The translations under genes were made by a program, and so were the position numbers. DNA of 64,000 bases from Flavobacterium sp. (GTDB lineage Bacteria > Bacteroidota > Bacteroidia > Flavobacteriales > Flavobacteriaceae), in NCBI RefSeq assembly GCF_024642105.1, contig NZ_JAHEBT010000002.1, positions 18,134 to 82,133 of the forward strand, read 5' to 3'. This document shows, piece by piece, positions 44,401-53,877 of this stretch. Under the pieces are notes generated by a model. The model ran no database searches, was not told the DNA's origin, and was given only the letters and a program-made list of their open reading frames with translations. The first letter of the stretch is position 1. Every line of letters starts with the position of its first letter.

Positions 44401-46011
44401 TTAAACTCTAACAAGTTTGAAATACCAATAACCTCCACCAAAATTGATTAATACTTCCATAGTATTATTCCCATTTGAAAGTTGTACAGAATATACTCTA
44501 GAACTTGGAACTATTGAATTTGAGGCTAATTCCCCTGTATTTGTTGCTTTTGGTAAACCTAGATAAGCTCCTACTCCATTTAAAGTAATAGTTTGTGCTA
44601 CTGAATTATAGGCATATGTAGCACTTGCAGAGTTATTATGAGGGGCAACCGGATTTCCACAAGCGTCAGAAGTCCCTTGCCAACTTTCTAACCAAGTTGA
44701 AGAACCAAGAACATTACTAAAAGTGCCATTTGATCCAAACACGTATGTATCATCAAACAAACAGGCTCGAGTTGTTACATCCGATGCTGAACTTTGCCAC
44801 CAACTTAAATCTGTTGCAGACGGACCAACTTTTAAAGCCCCTGCTTCTGGCGCCAATTTCCAAGTCCCTTGAACACCTGAAGCAGGTGTTGGATTTTTGT
44901 AGAAATACAAATTGTCAATAAAAACAGTACCACCAGATGAAGCAAATAACATTTGAGTTATTGCAGATCTATTTGTTGTAAAATCAGTCAAAGGGATATC
45001 TACACTCACCCAATTATTAAGTGTAATAGAAGGTAAATCAACTTGAGATTCTTTAGTAGGACCACTTGAAATAGATGTATTTACAATTTTAAACCCTAAG
45101 CTAGTAGCATTCGGTGTCCAATAATCAAAATGAACATACTGCATAGAAGACAAATTAGTTGCATTCCCATAGTCAGTAACAATTCCTGTATAATTAAGTA
45201 AACTATATTTCAACATTACATTTGATCCAATGGTAGGATTAGTTAAAATTGTTGATTGACCCCAACCTGGATTCCATTCACTTACTCCAATGTTAGTATA
45301 CGAATCACTAAATATAGAGACAACATCTGCTACCTGTCTATTTGGTGGTGTCGGAGCTGAAGTTGTAGGTGCTAAAATTGCAGTCACAACGAAATTTTCT
45401 TGATAATTAGTGGTTCTAATAGCACCACTTTTAGAAACAATTTTAATAGTGTAAGTTCCTGCTGCTGCGTATGTATGAGAAATAGACTCCCCATTATTAA
45501 CTTGTACTGGAACCTCATTAGAAACATCTCCAAAGTAAACTTCATAAAACAAAGCGAAATCAGCTGTAGCTCGAACATTTACCTTTTTTGAAACAGCTCT
45601 GTCATTTTCAATAGTCACTACTAAATTTTCAGGTGCCCTAAATGAAACTGTAATATCTTGTTCTGCTACTATTTTTTTTCCAGAAATACTTATACCAGTT
45701 ATTTTAACTTTATAAGCTCCTTCTCTGTAAATATGAGTTACACTACCCCCTGCAGTTACTTTAGCTACGGTAGTAGTACCATCACCAAATTCGATTTCAA
45801 AATTAGTCACTCCCTCCCCTCTTGGAATCAAAGTTACCTTACCAGAATTATCTTGTGTAATTATAGCTAAAGCAGAAACTGCTGAAGGATCTTTAATTGA
45901 ACTCACAAAACTTGTATCCGAATCAATCCCATCAGGAATCGAACAGCCTATAGCCAAGAATACGATTAATATTAGACTATATAAATTTTTTATATTTTTC
46001 ATAAGTACCAT
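44401..46011 (-). CDS. Surface glycan-binding-type lipoprotein with PKD-like domains (536 aa)
   Basis: Lipoprotein (AIGC, C23; a second ATG at 46002 gives the more standard MKNIKNLYS start). Two PKD-like repeats about 42-125 and 130-215 (IEFGDGTTTVAKVTAGGSVTH, VYFGDVSNEVPVQVNNG), a galactose-binding-like jelly-roll about 225-375 (WGQSTILTNPTIGSNVMLKY, STSISSGPTKE), then a C-terminal Trp-rich domain (GTWKLAPEAG, LSWWQSSASD, GYWYFKLVRV) related to that of the next gene. It starts 2 bp after susD. Probable surface binding protein for laminarin-type glucan; no catalytic residues recognised. Confidence 0.75.
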   Translation of the reverse strand: MVLMKNIKNLYSLILIVFLAIGCSIPDGIDSDTSFVSSIKDPSAVSALAIITQDNSGKVTLIPRGEGVTNFEIEFGDGTTTVAKVTAGGSVTHIYREGAYKVKITGISISGKKIVAEQDITVSFRAPENLVVTIENDRAVSKKVNVRATADFALFYEVYFGDVSNEVPVQVNNGESISHTYAAAGTYTIKIVSKSGAIRTTNYQENFVVTAILAPTTSAPTPPNRQVADVVSIFSDSYTNIGVSEWNPGWGQSTILTNPTIGSNVMLKYSLLNYTGIVTDYGNATNLSSMQYVHFDYWTPNATSLGFKIVNTSISSGPTKESQVDLPSITLNNWVSVDIPLTDFTTNRSAITQMLFASSGGTVFIDNLYFYKNPTPASGVQGTWKLAPEAGALKVGPSATDLSWWQSSASDVTTRACLFDDTYVFGSNGTFSNVLGSSTWLESWQGTSDACGNPVAPHNNSASATYAYNSVAQTITLNGVGAYLGLPKATNTGELASNSIVPSSRVYSVQLSNGNNTMEVLINFGGGYWYFKLVRV

Positions 46012-46013
46012 TT

Positions 46014-47531
46014 TTATTGATTATAACCAGGATTCTGAACTAATTTAGTGTTTAGCAATTCTTTATACGGAATAGGAAAAACTTCATTTTTACCAGCTCT
46101 AAATCCTCTTGATGCTAATTTAGAAGCCGCATCTCCCCAACGTACTAGATCAAAGAAACGGTGTCCTTCACCAGCTAATTCTGCTCTTCTTTCAGCTTTA
46201 ATAGCAGCTAATGAAACTGGAGTACTGGCAAGTCCTACTCTAGCTCTTACAGCATCCAATAATGCTTGAGCTCTAGTTCCTGTTCCCCCTAAAGCTTCGG
46301 CCTCCATCAAATAGGAATCGGCCAAACGAATTACATACGAATTTTGTCTGTAATTCAATACTGGCTCTCCAGTTCCTGTAGTAATATCAGAACGTCTTGG
46401 AATAAATTTATTCAAGAAATAACCCGTATCTTGGTAACCACCAATATAATCAGCTTTCCCGGCTGCTTTTAGTGTTTTTAAGTCTAATACTGTAGCTGAA
46501 AACCTCGGATTTGTCTTTATAAAATCATAAAAATCCTGTGTAAAAACATTAAAACTCCAACCGGAAGGCAAATCAGGAGCATCAGATGTAAGTTTAGAAT
46601 AGGTTCTTGGACCACACATTACATTTGTAGAGTTTCCTTCATCTATTCCATTACCCCAATTTTCCCAACCAATACTAGATGCATTTGTATGAGCTACTTC
46701 TAAAATAGATTCGGTATTAAATTTATTATTTACTGTCCACAAATCTCCAAAATTAGCTAATAATCTATAGCCATATTGACTTGTCCCTCCTGGAGTACCA
46801 TTAACTGCAGCCAATTCTGTAGCAGCTTGCGCATTTTTATTTTGATACAAATACACTTTTCCTAATAAAGCACGCGCAGCACCTTTTGTAAAACGAGCTG
46901 ATTCTGCAGTTGAAACAGTAGCAGGCAAATTGGGACTTGCTATAGCCTCTGTTAAATCTTTTTCAATTTGAGCATATACCGCTGCAGGTGTTGCCTGAGT
47001 AACTGTATAAAACTCTGAAGAGGTCATTGGCACTGTAATTAAGGGAATGTTTTTAAACATCCTAACTAAATTAAAATAGTAATTAGCGCGCAATGCTTTA
47101 GTTTCAGCAGTATAACGATCTATTAACGCAGCATCCATTGGCACAGAAGCTAATTTAGTTAACAAATAATTAGCCCTAAAAATTCCTTGATAGTGATCAC
47201 TCCAAAAACTTTGAGGCATGATATTCGCGTTAATCGTATAATTAGAAAAACCTTGAATCCCAGCGCCATCAGTAGCGCCTCCACCACCCGCAAAATGATC
47301 ATCTGAACCTGCATTCATCATGGTAATCATGTTTTCAAAACCTCCAGAGTTTTTTCTCATAATATCATATACCGAAACCAAACCTGCAAACGCCTGCTCC
47401 TGATTTTGGTAATAATTACTTTCTAAACTGGTTCCTTTAGGTTCTACCTCTAAAAATTCGTTAGAACAAGACCCCATAACAATAACTGTCGCAATAGCAA
47501 AAGGTATTAATTTAAAATTTATTGTTTTCAT
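46014..47531 (-). CDS. SusD-like outer-membrane lipoprotein (beta-glucan locus)
   Basis: Lid and glycan-binding partner of the SusC transporter at 47545. 505 residues; lipobox GSC with C22. RagB/SusD features: EQAFAGLVSVYDIMR, ALRANYYFNLVRMFKNIPLIT, the C-terminal YVIRLADSYLMEAEAL, IKAERRAELAGEGHRFFDLVRWG and VFPIPYKELLN. It is 13 bp after susC and 2 bp before the surface lipoprotein gene. Substrate assignment (beta-1,3/1,6-glucan) comes from the enzymes in the operon. Confidence 0.93.
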   Translation of the reverse strand: MKTINFKLIPFAIATVIVMGSCSNEFLEVEPKGTSLESNYYQNQEQAFAGLVSVYDIMRKNSGGFENMITMMNAGSDDHFAGGGGATDGAGIQGFSNYTINANIMPQSFWSDHYQGIFRANYLLTKLASVPMDAALIDRYTAETKALRANYYFNLVRMFKNIPLITVPMTSSEFYTVTQATPAAVYAQIEKDLTEAIASPNLPATVSTAESARFTKGAARALLGKVYLYQNKNAQAATELAAVNGTPGGTSQYGYRLLANFGDLWTVNNKFNTESILEVAHTNASSIGWENWGNGIDEGNSTNVMCGPRTYSKLTSDAPDLPSGWSFNVFTQDFYDFIKTNPRFSATVLDLKTLKAAGKADYIGGYQDTGYFLNKFIPRRSDITTGTGEPVLNYRQNSYVIRLADSYLMEAEALGGTGTRAQALLDAVRARVGLASTPVSLAAIKAERRAELAGEGHRFFDLVRWGDAASKLASRGFRAGKNEVFPIPYKELLNTKLVQNPGYNQ

Positions 47532-47544
47532 AATTTAATTTGTA

Positions 47545-50500
47545 TTAAAACTGAACATTAGCACCAAACATAAATGTACGAGCTTGAGGATAGTACCCTC
47601 TATCAACTCCCATAATATTTCCCCCTATCTCAGGGTCAAATCCAGTATATTTCGTGAGTGTCAACAAATTTTCGCCAGTAACATAAAAACGAACTTTTTG
47701 TGCCCCTACTTTATTCACAAAACTTGATGGCAAAGTATAGCCTAATTGAACTACTTTAAGCCTTACATAATCCCCTTTCTCTAAATAGAAATCAGATGAG
47801 TTTCCAAAGTTTCCGTTGGTGTCATTATTAGTCAATCTAGGATAAGTAGTAGAAGTACCTGGACCTGTCCATCTTGACAAAGCTTCTGTTTGATAATTAG
47901 CATTTAAAATGTCCAAACGTCTAATCCCTTGAAAAATATGATTCCCTACTGCTCCTGTTGCAAAAGCCATTAAATCAAATCCTTTGTAATCTAAATTTAA
48001 AGTCAAACCAAATGTAAATTTTGGCAGTGGACTACCAAGAAATTGCTTGTCGTCATTCGTAATAGTTCCATCCCCATTAGTATCTGTCCATCGGAAATCT
48101 CCAGGACGAGCATTGGGTTGAATCAAGCCTCCAGATGTGTTTTTGTAGGCATTAATTTCATCTTGTGTTTGGAAAATACCTGCTGTTTTGAAGCCATAAA
48201 AAGAATTGTACGATTGTCCAACTTGTGTTCTTGTAATTTCTCCCATTGATTGGAAACCAGCTACACCGTTAGTAATAAACTCTTTTCCTTGTCCTAAGAA
48301 AGTAACTTCATTTTTAAGATATGAAACGTTTCCATTTGCAGAAAAATTGAATTCTCCCATTTTTTTACGATATCCAAGCTCTACTTCAATACCTTTATTT
48401 TCCATATCAGCAACATTTCCAAGGGGACTTCCAGTTGCACCTACGTAACCAGGCAATTCAACATATTGAAGAATTCCAATTGTTTTTTTGTTATAATACT
48501 CAACCGTTAAATTCAAATCAGAAAATAATTTAGTATCAAAACCAATATTAAACTGAGAAGTTTCCTCCCATTTCAAATCGGGATTAGAAGGAGCGCTCGG
48601 GCTATTTCCTGAAGAAATAGTAGAACCTGCACTGCCAAAAGTATAGTTACGTCCTCCATCTATCAAAGCCAAGTAACCATTTGCAGCAATCGCATCATTT
48701 CCTACGACTCCATAACCTCCTCTAATTTTAAGTGAATTAATTACTTTATTTTCTTTCCAAAATCCTTCTTTAGAAACTACCCATCCAGTCGAGAAGGAGG
48801 GAAAAATACCAAATTTATTATTTGGTCCAAAATTAGAGGACCCGTCTCTACGAATGATACCTGTGAACAAGTACTTTTCATTGAAAGAGTAATTGATACG
48901 AGAAAATAATGAAGTCACTCGATGTTCTTGAGAAGTATAAGATGCTCCTACGCGTTGTGCAGTAGGCAAAGGAAAATTAAATGATGCTTCTCTATAATCA
49001 TTAACAGGTAAATTAGTGTGCGCTACATAAGAACCTCTTGTATTGTTATCGATATAAACCCCTTGTCCTAATAATACTGTAAAATCATGTACTCCAATAT
49101 TTTTAGTATATGAAGCTGTATTTTCAATATTCCAAGCAAATGTTTGATTGGTAGCACGAGTTAAACTATTTTGAGAAGACAACACTGTTGGGCTTAAATA
49201 AAATTTAGGAGTAAAAGCTTCATCACCCCAATACGCAATTTTACCTCCCATAGAAGATCTAATCTTAAGATTATCAATTGGTTTGATTTCGGCAAAAACA
49301 TTACCAATAAAATCATCTGACCAATTGTAGTTCCCTAATCGAGTATTAACATACGCAACAGGATTTGACATTTCTTGCCCAACAATAGACGAAATTCCAT
49401 AAGGATTTCCATTAGTATCTCTAAAAACAGGATTACTAGTATAAATTGACGAATTAGCAACGATGGGATCTGTAACCACTACAGGAGTAATCGGATCCAG
49501 ATTTAAAGCAGAACTTAATGGGCCTCCAAATTCACTATTTGTATTTCCTAAACCAATTCCTTTTTGATGGGTATACCCAAGTGTTTGACCAATCTGAATT
49601 TTTTTACTCAAATTATGAGTTGAGTTCAAACGAATACTTTTCTTATTGAAATTTGAAATTGGTTTTGATACAATTCCTTGTTGATCTTGAACACTAAAAG
49701 AAGCAAAAAATGTAGAAACATCATTTCCACCACTAAAACTGACTTCATGGTTTGAACGCTGTGCATCATTACTAAAAATTTGTTTTTGCCAATCTGTTCC
49801 TGTTCCTAATACGGATAAATTAGGGAATAAAACTGGGCCTCCAGCAGCAACTGATTTTTCATTCATTAAAGCTCCATATTGAGAAGCATTTAATAATTTT
49901 AAAGTTTTTTCAGGAGAAGAAATCCCTGTAAATCCAGTATAATTAACACTAATTTTCCCTGATTTTCCTTTTTTAGTAGTCACTAATATTACTCCTGAGG
50001 CAGCTCTTGCACCATAAATAGCTAACGACGCAGCATCTTTAAGCACTTCAATTGACTCAATATCTGATTGATTTACAAAACCAATTCCTCCTGAATCTAC
50101 AATTACGCCATCAACCACCCATAATGGATTATTACCTCCATAGGTGTCAAATGTAGTTAAACCTCTAACACGAACTGTAGAAGCTGCTCCAGGCTGACCA
50201 GACTGTGCAGCTATAGTAACCCCAGAAACTCTTCCCTGTAATGTTTGCTCAATACGGCCATTAGGTACTTTTTCCAAATCTTTAGCTTTTACACTTGAAA
50301 TTGCTCCAGTTACAACACTCTTCTTTTGAGTCCCATAACCAACAACTACAACTTCATTCAAGTCCTGCGATTGTGATTTTAATTTGACTGTAAAATTAGT
50401 TCTTCCATTTACAGGCTCCTGAACAGTTGAATAACCGATAAAGCTGATGGTCAACACCCCATTTTTTGGCGCTTTAATTTCAAAAACACCATCAAAATCT

Positions 50501-50664
50501 GAAGTAGTTGCTTTTGAAGTACCTTTAATTAAAATGGTCGCTCCGGGAATAGAAAGACCATTTTCGTCATAGACTTTTCCTCTTACAACAAGCTCTTGTG
50601 CTTGTGCGTAAATTGAAAAAAATAATGACAAAAAACAAAAAATAAATAATTTCGTTAATTTCAT
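47545..50664 (-). CDS. SusC-like TonB-dependent transporter (beta-glucan locus)
   Basis: Outer-membrane importer of beta-gluco-oligosaccharides. 1039 residues; signal peptide (about 1-22, IYAQAQ), carboxypeptidase-D regulatory-like domain about 25-105 (VRGKVYDENGLSIPGATILI), TonB box/plug start LNEVVVVGYGTQKKS, plug motif VLKDAASLAIYGARAASGVI, beta-barrel ending FMFGANVQF. First gene of a nine-gene minus-strand operon that runs to 36208. A direct repeat at 50741-50797 lies in its upstream region, opposite the regulator gene. Confidence 0.94.
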   Translation of the reverse strand: MKLTKLFIFCFLSLFFSIYAQAQELVVRGKVYDENGLSIPGATILIKGTSKATTSDFDGVFEIKAPKNGVLTISFIGYSTVQEPVNGRTNFTVKLKSQSQDLNEVVVVGYGTQKKSVVTGAISSVKAKDLEKVPNGRIEQTLQGRVSGVTIAAQSGQPGAASTVRVRGLTTFDTYGGNNPLWVVDGVIVDSGGIGFVNQSDIESIEVLKDAASLAIYGARAASGVILVTTKKGKSGKISVNYTGFTGISSPEKTLKLLNASQYGALMNEKSVAAGGPVLFPNLSVLGTGTDWQKQIFSNDAQRSNHEVSFSGGNDVSTFFASFSVQDQQGIVSKPISNFNKKSIRLNSTHNLSKKIQIGQTLGYTHQKGIGLGNTNSEFGGPLSSALNLDPITPVVVTDPIVANSSIYTSNPVFRDTNGNPYGISSIVGQEMSNPVAYVNTRLGNYNWSDDFIGNVFAEIKPIDNLKIRSSMGGKIAYWGDEAFTPKFYLSPTVLSSQNSLTRATNQTFAWNIENTASYTKNIGVHDFTVLLGQGVYIDNNTRGSYVAHTNLPVNDYREASFNFPLPTAQRVGASYTSQEHRVTSLFSRINYSFNEKYLFTGIIRRDGSSNFGPNNKFGIFPSFSTGWVVSKEGFWKENKVINSLKIRGGYGVVGNDAIAANGYLALIDGGRNYTFGSAGSTISSGNSPSAPSNPDLKWEETSQFNIGFDTKLFSDLNLTVEYYNKKTIGILQYVELPGYVGATGSPLGNVADMENKGIEVELGYRKKMGEFNFSANGNVSYLKNEVTFLGQGKEFITNGVAGFQSMGEITRTQVGQSYNSFYGFKTAGIFQTQDEINAYKNTSGGLIQPNARPGDFRWTDTNGDGTITNDDKQFLGSPLPKFTFGLTLNLDYKGFDLMAFATGAVGNHIFQGIRRLDILNANYQTEALSRWTGPGTSTTYPRLTNNDTNGNFGNSSDFYLEKGDYVRLKVVQLGYTLPSSFVNKVGAQKVRFYVTGENLLTLTKYTGFDPEIGGNIMGVDRGYYPQARTFMFGANVQF

Positions 50665-50740
50665 TTTTCTAAAAATTTTGGTTAATTAATTAGTAATTTG
50701 ATACAATATTAATAATATAAAAATGAAAATCCTACTTTAA

Positions 50741-50797
50741 TATCCTTACAAAAACACATCAAAAGTATTTTTATATCTATACAAAAACACATCAAAA
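50741..50797. promoter_or_regulatory. Direct repeat spaced 33 bp, candidate activator site for the beta-glucan operon
   Basis: Two 24-bp copies (50741-50764 and 50774-50797) differ at only two bases and share the 18-base core TACAAAAACACATCAAAA. The 33-bp period is close to three helical turns, so both copies face the same side of the DNA. They sit between the divergent susC and regulator genes. Confidence 0.75.
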
Positions 50798-50942
50798 AAA
50801 ATATAAAATTTTGATTATTAATTATTTAAAAAAATAAAAATGTTATAATTAGTAAATATGAAAATAAAAAAACCACTACAAATACTAAAAAGGACTAAAT
50901 TAGCTCGAGATTAGTTGTAAGCACGACTTAAAACAAGAAAAA

Positions 50943-53822
50943 ATGATTTTAGCATTAAAAAAAAAGTACAGGCTCACATTACTATTTGGATTAATCCCGT
51001 TACTATTTTTAGGACAAGTAAAAAATATTGGACTACCCGAAATTAGAAATTATAAAAGATCGGATTACAAAGGAGGAACTCAAAACTGGAATATAGACCA
51101 AGATTCCAACGACAATATTTATTTTGCTAATAATGATGGGCTTTTTCAATTTGATGGAACTGTATGGACAAAATATGAGCTGCCTAATAAATCGGTTGTT
51201 CGTTCACTAAAAACTTCTAAATCTGGGAAAATTTATGTTGGGGGATATAATGAGTTTGGTTTCTTCAAACCTAACGAAAAAGGACAACTCATTTATTTCT
51301 CTTTATCCAAATTTTTAAATAAAAAAGAAATAAATTCAATTGATATTATTTGGAAAATACACTTATTAAATAACGAAGTAATTTTTCAATGCTTTGATAA
51401 AGCATATATATATAAGAACAATTCAATCAAGATAATTAAGCCCCCAACTCGATTTCAATTTTCGTTTTTAGCCGAAAACAAACTCTATTTTCAAGACATA
51501 ACTAAAGGACTTTTAGAATATAAAAAAGGAAAATTAATCCCACTTGTAAATACCGATTTTTTAAATGCTACAGAAGTTTGGGGTGTTTTTAATTTATCCC
51601 AAAAAAAATTATTAATCACTACTCTTGATAAGGGTATTTTTATTTATGAAAACAATAAATTAAGCCCTTGGAATACAGACGCAAACAGTTTTATCAAAAA
51701 AAATAGCGGCCTAGGGGGTGTCAAAATGAAAAACAATTATATAGTCCTTAATTCCGTGTTGAATGGGATGATTGTATGCAACCAATCAGGAAAAATTGTA
51801 CAACATATCAATCGAAAAAAAGGATTACAAAATAACACTGTATTGACATCGTATATAGATAAAAAAAACAATTTATGGCTTGGTCTTGACAACGGAATCA
51901 CTTTTATAAATGAAAACTCACCATTTACGTTTTTTGGATTCAGCTATAATCTAAGTACCGTTTATGCAACTGCAATTCACAAGGGGTACATATATGTTGC
52001 TACCAATCAAGGCGTTTTTTATCATTCTTGGAGTTTCCCTTTCAAAGAAGACAACTTTGAATTAATCGAAGGTACAACTGGTCAAGCTTGGAATATTCAA
52101 GTCATAGATGACCAACTACTCTGTTCACACAATAGAGGAGCACTCGTTATAGATAGAAATAAATTGAAAAAGTCATTAGACAATGTTGGCTATTGGAGTT
52201 TCAAAAAAGCACCCTCTAATCCGGATTTTATGATTGGATCAAATTATAAAGGTTTTTCGTTACTAAAAAAAGAGAATCGAGAATGGAAATTTGTACAACA
52301 TATAGAAGGATTTTCTAAGTCTGTTGGAGAATTTGAAATTGACAATAAGAACATTTGGGTTAAAAAAGACGAGCTAATTTATCAAATGAACTTAAGTTCT
52401 GATTTAAAGAAATTCAATTTCATAAAAACTTTCGAAAAACTTTCGAAAACTGATAATGGAATAACTAGTATTCAGCGTATACAGAATACTATCTACTTTC
52501 AAAAAGATAGTCAATTTTATACTTATTCAGAAAAGAAAAAAACATTCGAAAAAGAAGATAAGATTACTAATATTTTTAAAAAAATTCCAAAAACAAATAC
52601 GATACACGAAGATCAATATGGAAATATCTGGTATGTAATTAAAGAGTCATTAGGTGTATTATTGAAAAATAATGATGGAAGTTATACTAATACAATAGCT
52701 CCCTTTTTAAATCTCACACAAGATCTAGTATACAATAACTTATCTATAAATACAGTCGACCCGAAGAATATTTTTATCGGATTAACCGATGGATTAGTAC
52801 ACTATGACTCTAAACTTTATAATGATTTTGGCATAAAGCCAAGGGTTTACATCCGAAATTTTTCAAGCACAGTCGGATCTATTATTTCAGGAAATGGACA
52901 AACAAGTAGTTTAATTACTACCATTCCTTATCAATCAAATTATGTTAAATTTAGATTTTCAACTCCAACTTATGAAAACATAGAGAATATTAAATACTCA
53001 TACAAATTAGATGGGTTTGATGAGAACTGGAGTAACTGGTCTCCCTCCACAACAAAAGAATACACTAATCTCAGGGAAGGGAATTATAAAATGAAAGTGA
53101 GAGTAAAGAATAGTTTTGGAATCATTTCCGATGAAGCTATCACACAATTTACAGTTTTACCTCCTTGGTATAGACACTCAATTGCGTATTTATTCTATCT
53201 CATACTAATTGGCACTAGCATTCGAATTATTCGAGATCGGATAAAAATTAAAATTCGAAAAAACAAATATTATGAGACTATAGAACAACGTAGACTCTAT
53301 TTAGAAAAAGAAACTAGAATTCGCCAAGAACAATACAAACTTGAAAAGGAAATTGAAAAATTAAAAAACGACAAACTTCAAATAAAAATTTTAGCAAAAG
53401 ATAAAGAACTAGTTACGAATTCACTTCAGGTGGTGAAAAAAAACAAAATTCTTAATGGAATTATACAAAAACTAAAAGACATTAATACTGCTTCTTTTGA
53501 CGACGAAACCAAATTTCAATTTGACAAATTAAGAAAAAGCATTCTTAAAGAAGTAAACTCAGATAAAAGTTGGAAAGATTTAGAAAAACACATTAAAAAT
53601 GTTCATTTTGATTTTCTAAAACGATTAAAAGAAAAGCATCCTACTATTTCACCTAGAGAACTAGATTTAGCAACTTATTTACTTATGAATATGTCAACAA
53701 AAGAAATAGCTGAAATCATGAACATTTCTGGAGGTGGGGTAGAACTCGCTCGTTACCGATTAAGAAAAAAATTGGATCTCAACAAGAAGGAGAATCTGAT
53801 TGGTTACCTGATGAGTATTTAA
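50943..53822 (+). CDS. Propeller/Y_Y_Y sensor with LuxR-type HTH, regulator of the beta-glucan locus
   Basis: Membrane-spanning transcription factor without a kinase. 959 residues: signal/anchor 1-24, two-component-regulator-type beta-propeller repeats about 30-640 (FANNDGLFQFDGTVW, NNLWLGLDNGITFIN), Y_Y_Y domain about 666-741 (YSYKLDGFDENWSNWS), transmembrane helix about 745-763, coiled coil about 775-825, and a C-terminal LuxR-like HTH about 905-950 (STKEIAEIMNISGGGVELAR). The sensor should be periplasmic and detect an oligosaccharide; the HTH is cytoplasmic. It is divergent from susC, with a direct repeat in the shared region, which is its likely binding site. Confidence 0.9.
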   Translation: MILALKKKYRLTLLFGLIPLLFLGQVKNIGLPEIRNYKRSDYKGGTQNWNIDQDSNDNIYFANNDGLFQFDGTVWTKYELPNKSVVRSLKTSKSGKIYVGGYNEFGFFKPNEKGQLIYFSLSKFLNKKEINSIDIIWKIHLLNNEVIFQCFDKAYIYKNNSIKIIKPPTRFQFSFLAENKLYFQDITKGLLEYKKGKLIPLVNTDFLNATEVWGVFNLSQKKLLITTLDKGIFIYENNKLSPWNTDANSFIKKNSGLGGVKMKNNYIVLNSVLNGMIVCNQSGKIVQHINRKKGLQNNTVLTSYIDKKNNLWLGLDNGITFINENSPFTFFGFSYNLSTVYATAIHKGYIYVATNQGVFYHSWSFPFKEDNFELIEGTTGQAWNIQVIDDQLLCSHNRGALVIDRNKLKKSLDNVGYWSFKKAPSNPDFMIGSNYKGFSLLKKENREWKFVQHIEGFSKSVGEFEIDNKNIWVKKDELIYQMNLSSDLKKFNFIKTFEKLSKTDNGITSIQRIQNTIYFQKDSQFYTYSEKKKTFEKEDKITNIFKKIPKTNTIHEDQYGNIWYVIKESLGVLLKNNDGSYTNTIAPFLNLTQDLVYNNLSINTVDPKNIFIGLTDGLVHYDSKLYNDFGIKPRVYIRNFSSTVGSIISGNGQTSSLITTIPYQSNYVKFRFSTPTYENIENIKYSYKLDGFDENWSNWSPSTTKEYTNLREGNYKMKVRVKNSFGIISDEAITQFTVLPPWYRHSIAYLFYLILIGTSIRIIRDRIKIKIRKNKYYETIEQRRLYLEKETRIRQEQYKLEKEIEKLKNDKLQIKILAKDKELVTNSLQVVKKNKILNGIIQKLKDINTASFDDETKFQFDKLRKSILKEVNSDKSWKDLEKHIKNVHFDFLKRLKEKHPTISPRELDLATYLLMNMSTKEIAEIMNISGGGVELARYRLRKKLDLNKKENLIGYLMSI

Positions 53823-53826
53823 ACAC

Positions 53827-53859
53827 AAAAGCGCTAATAAATCCGTTATTAGCGCTTTT
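53827..53859. terminator. Bidirectional terminator between regulator and murF
   Basis: Perfect 14-bp inverted repeat AAAAGCGCTAATAA / TTATTAGCGCTTTT, loop ATCCG, with a T-run. It lies 5 bp after the regulator stop and 19 bp before the murF stop. Confidence 0.9.
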
Positions 53860-53877
53860 TATTATGTTCATTTTAAA

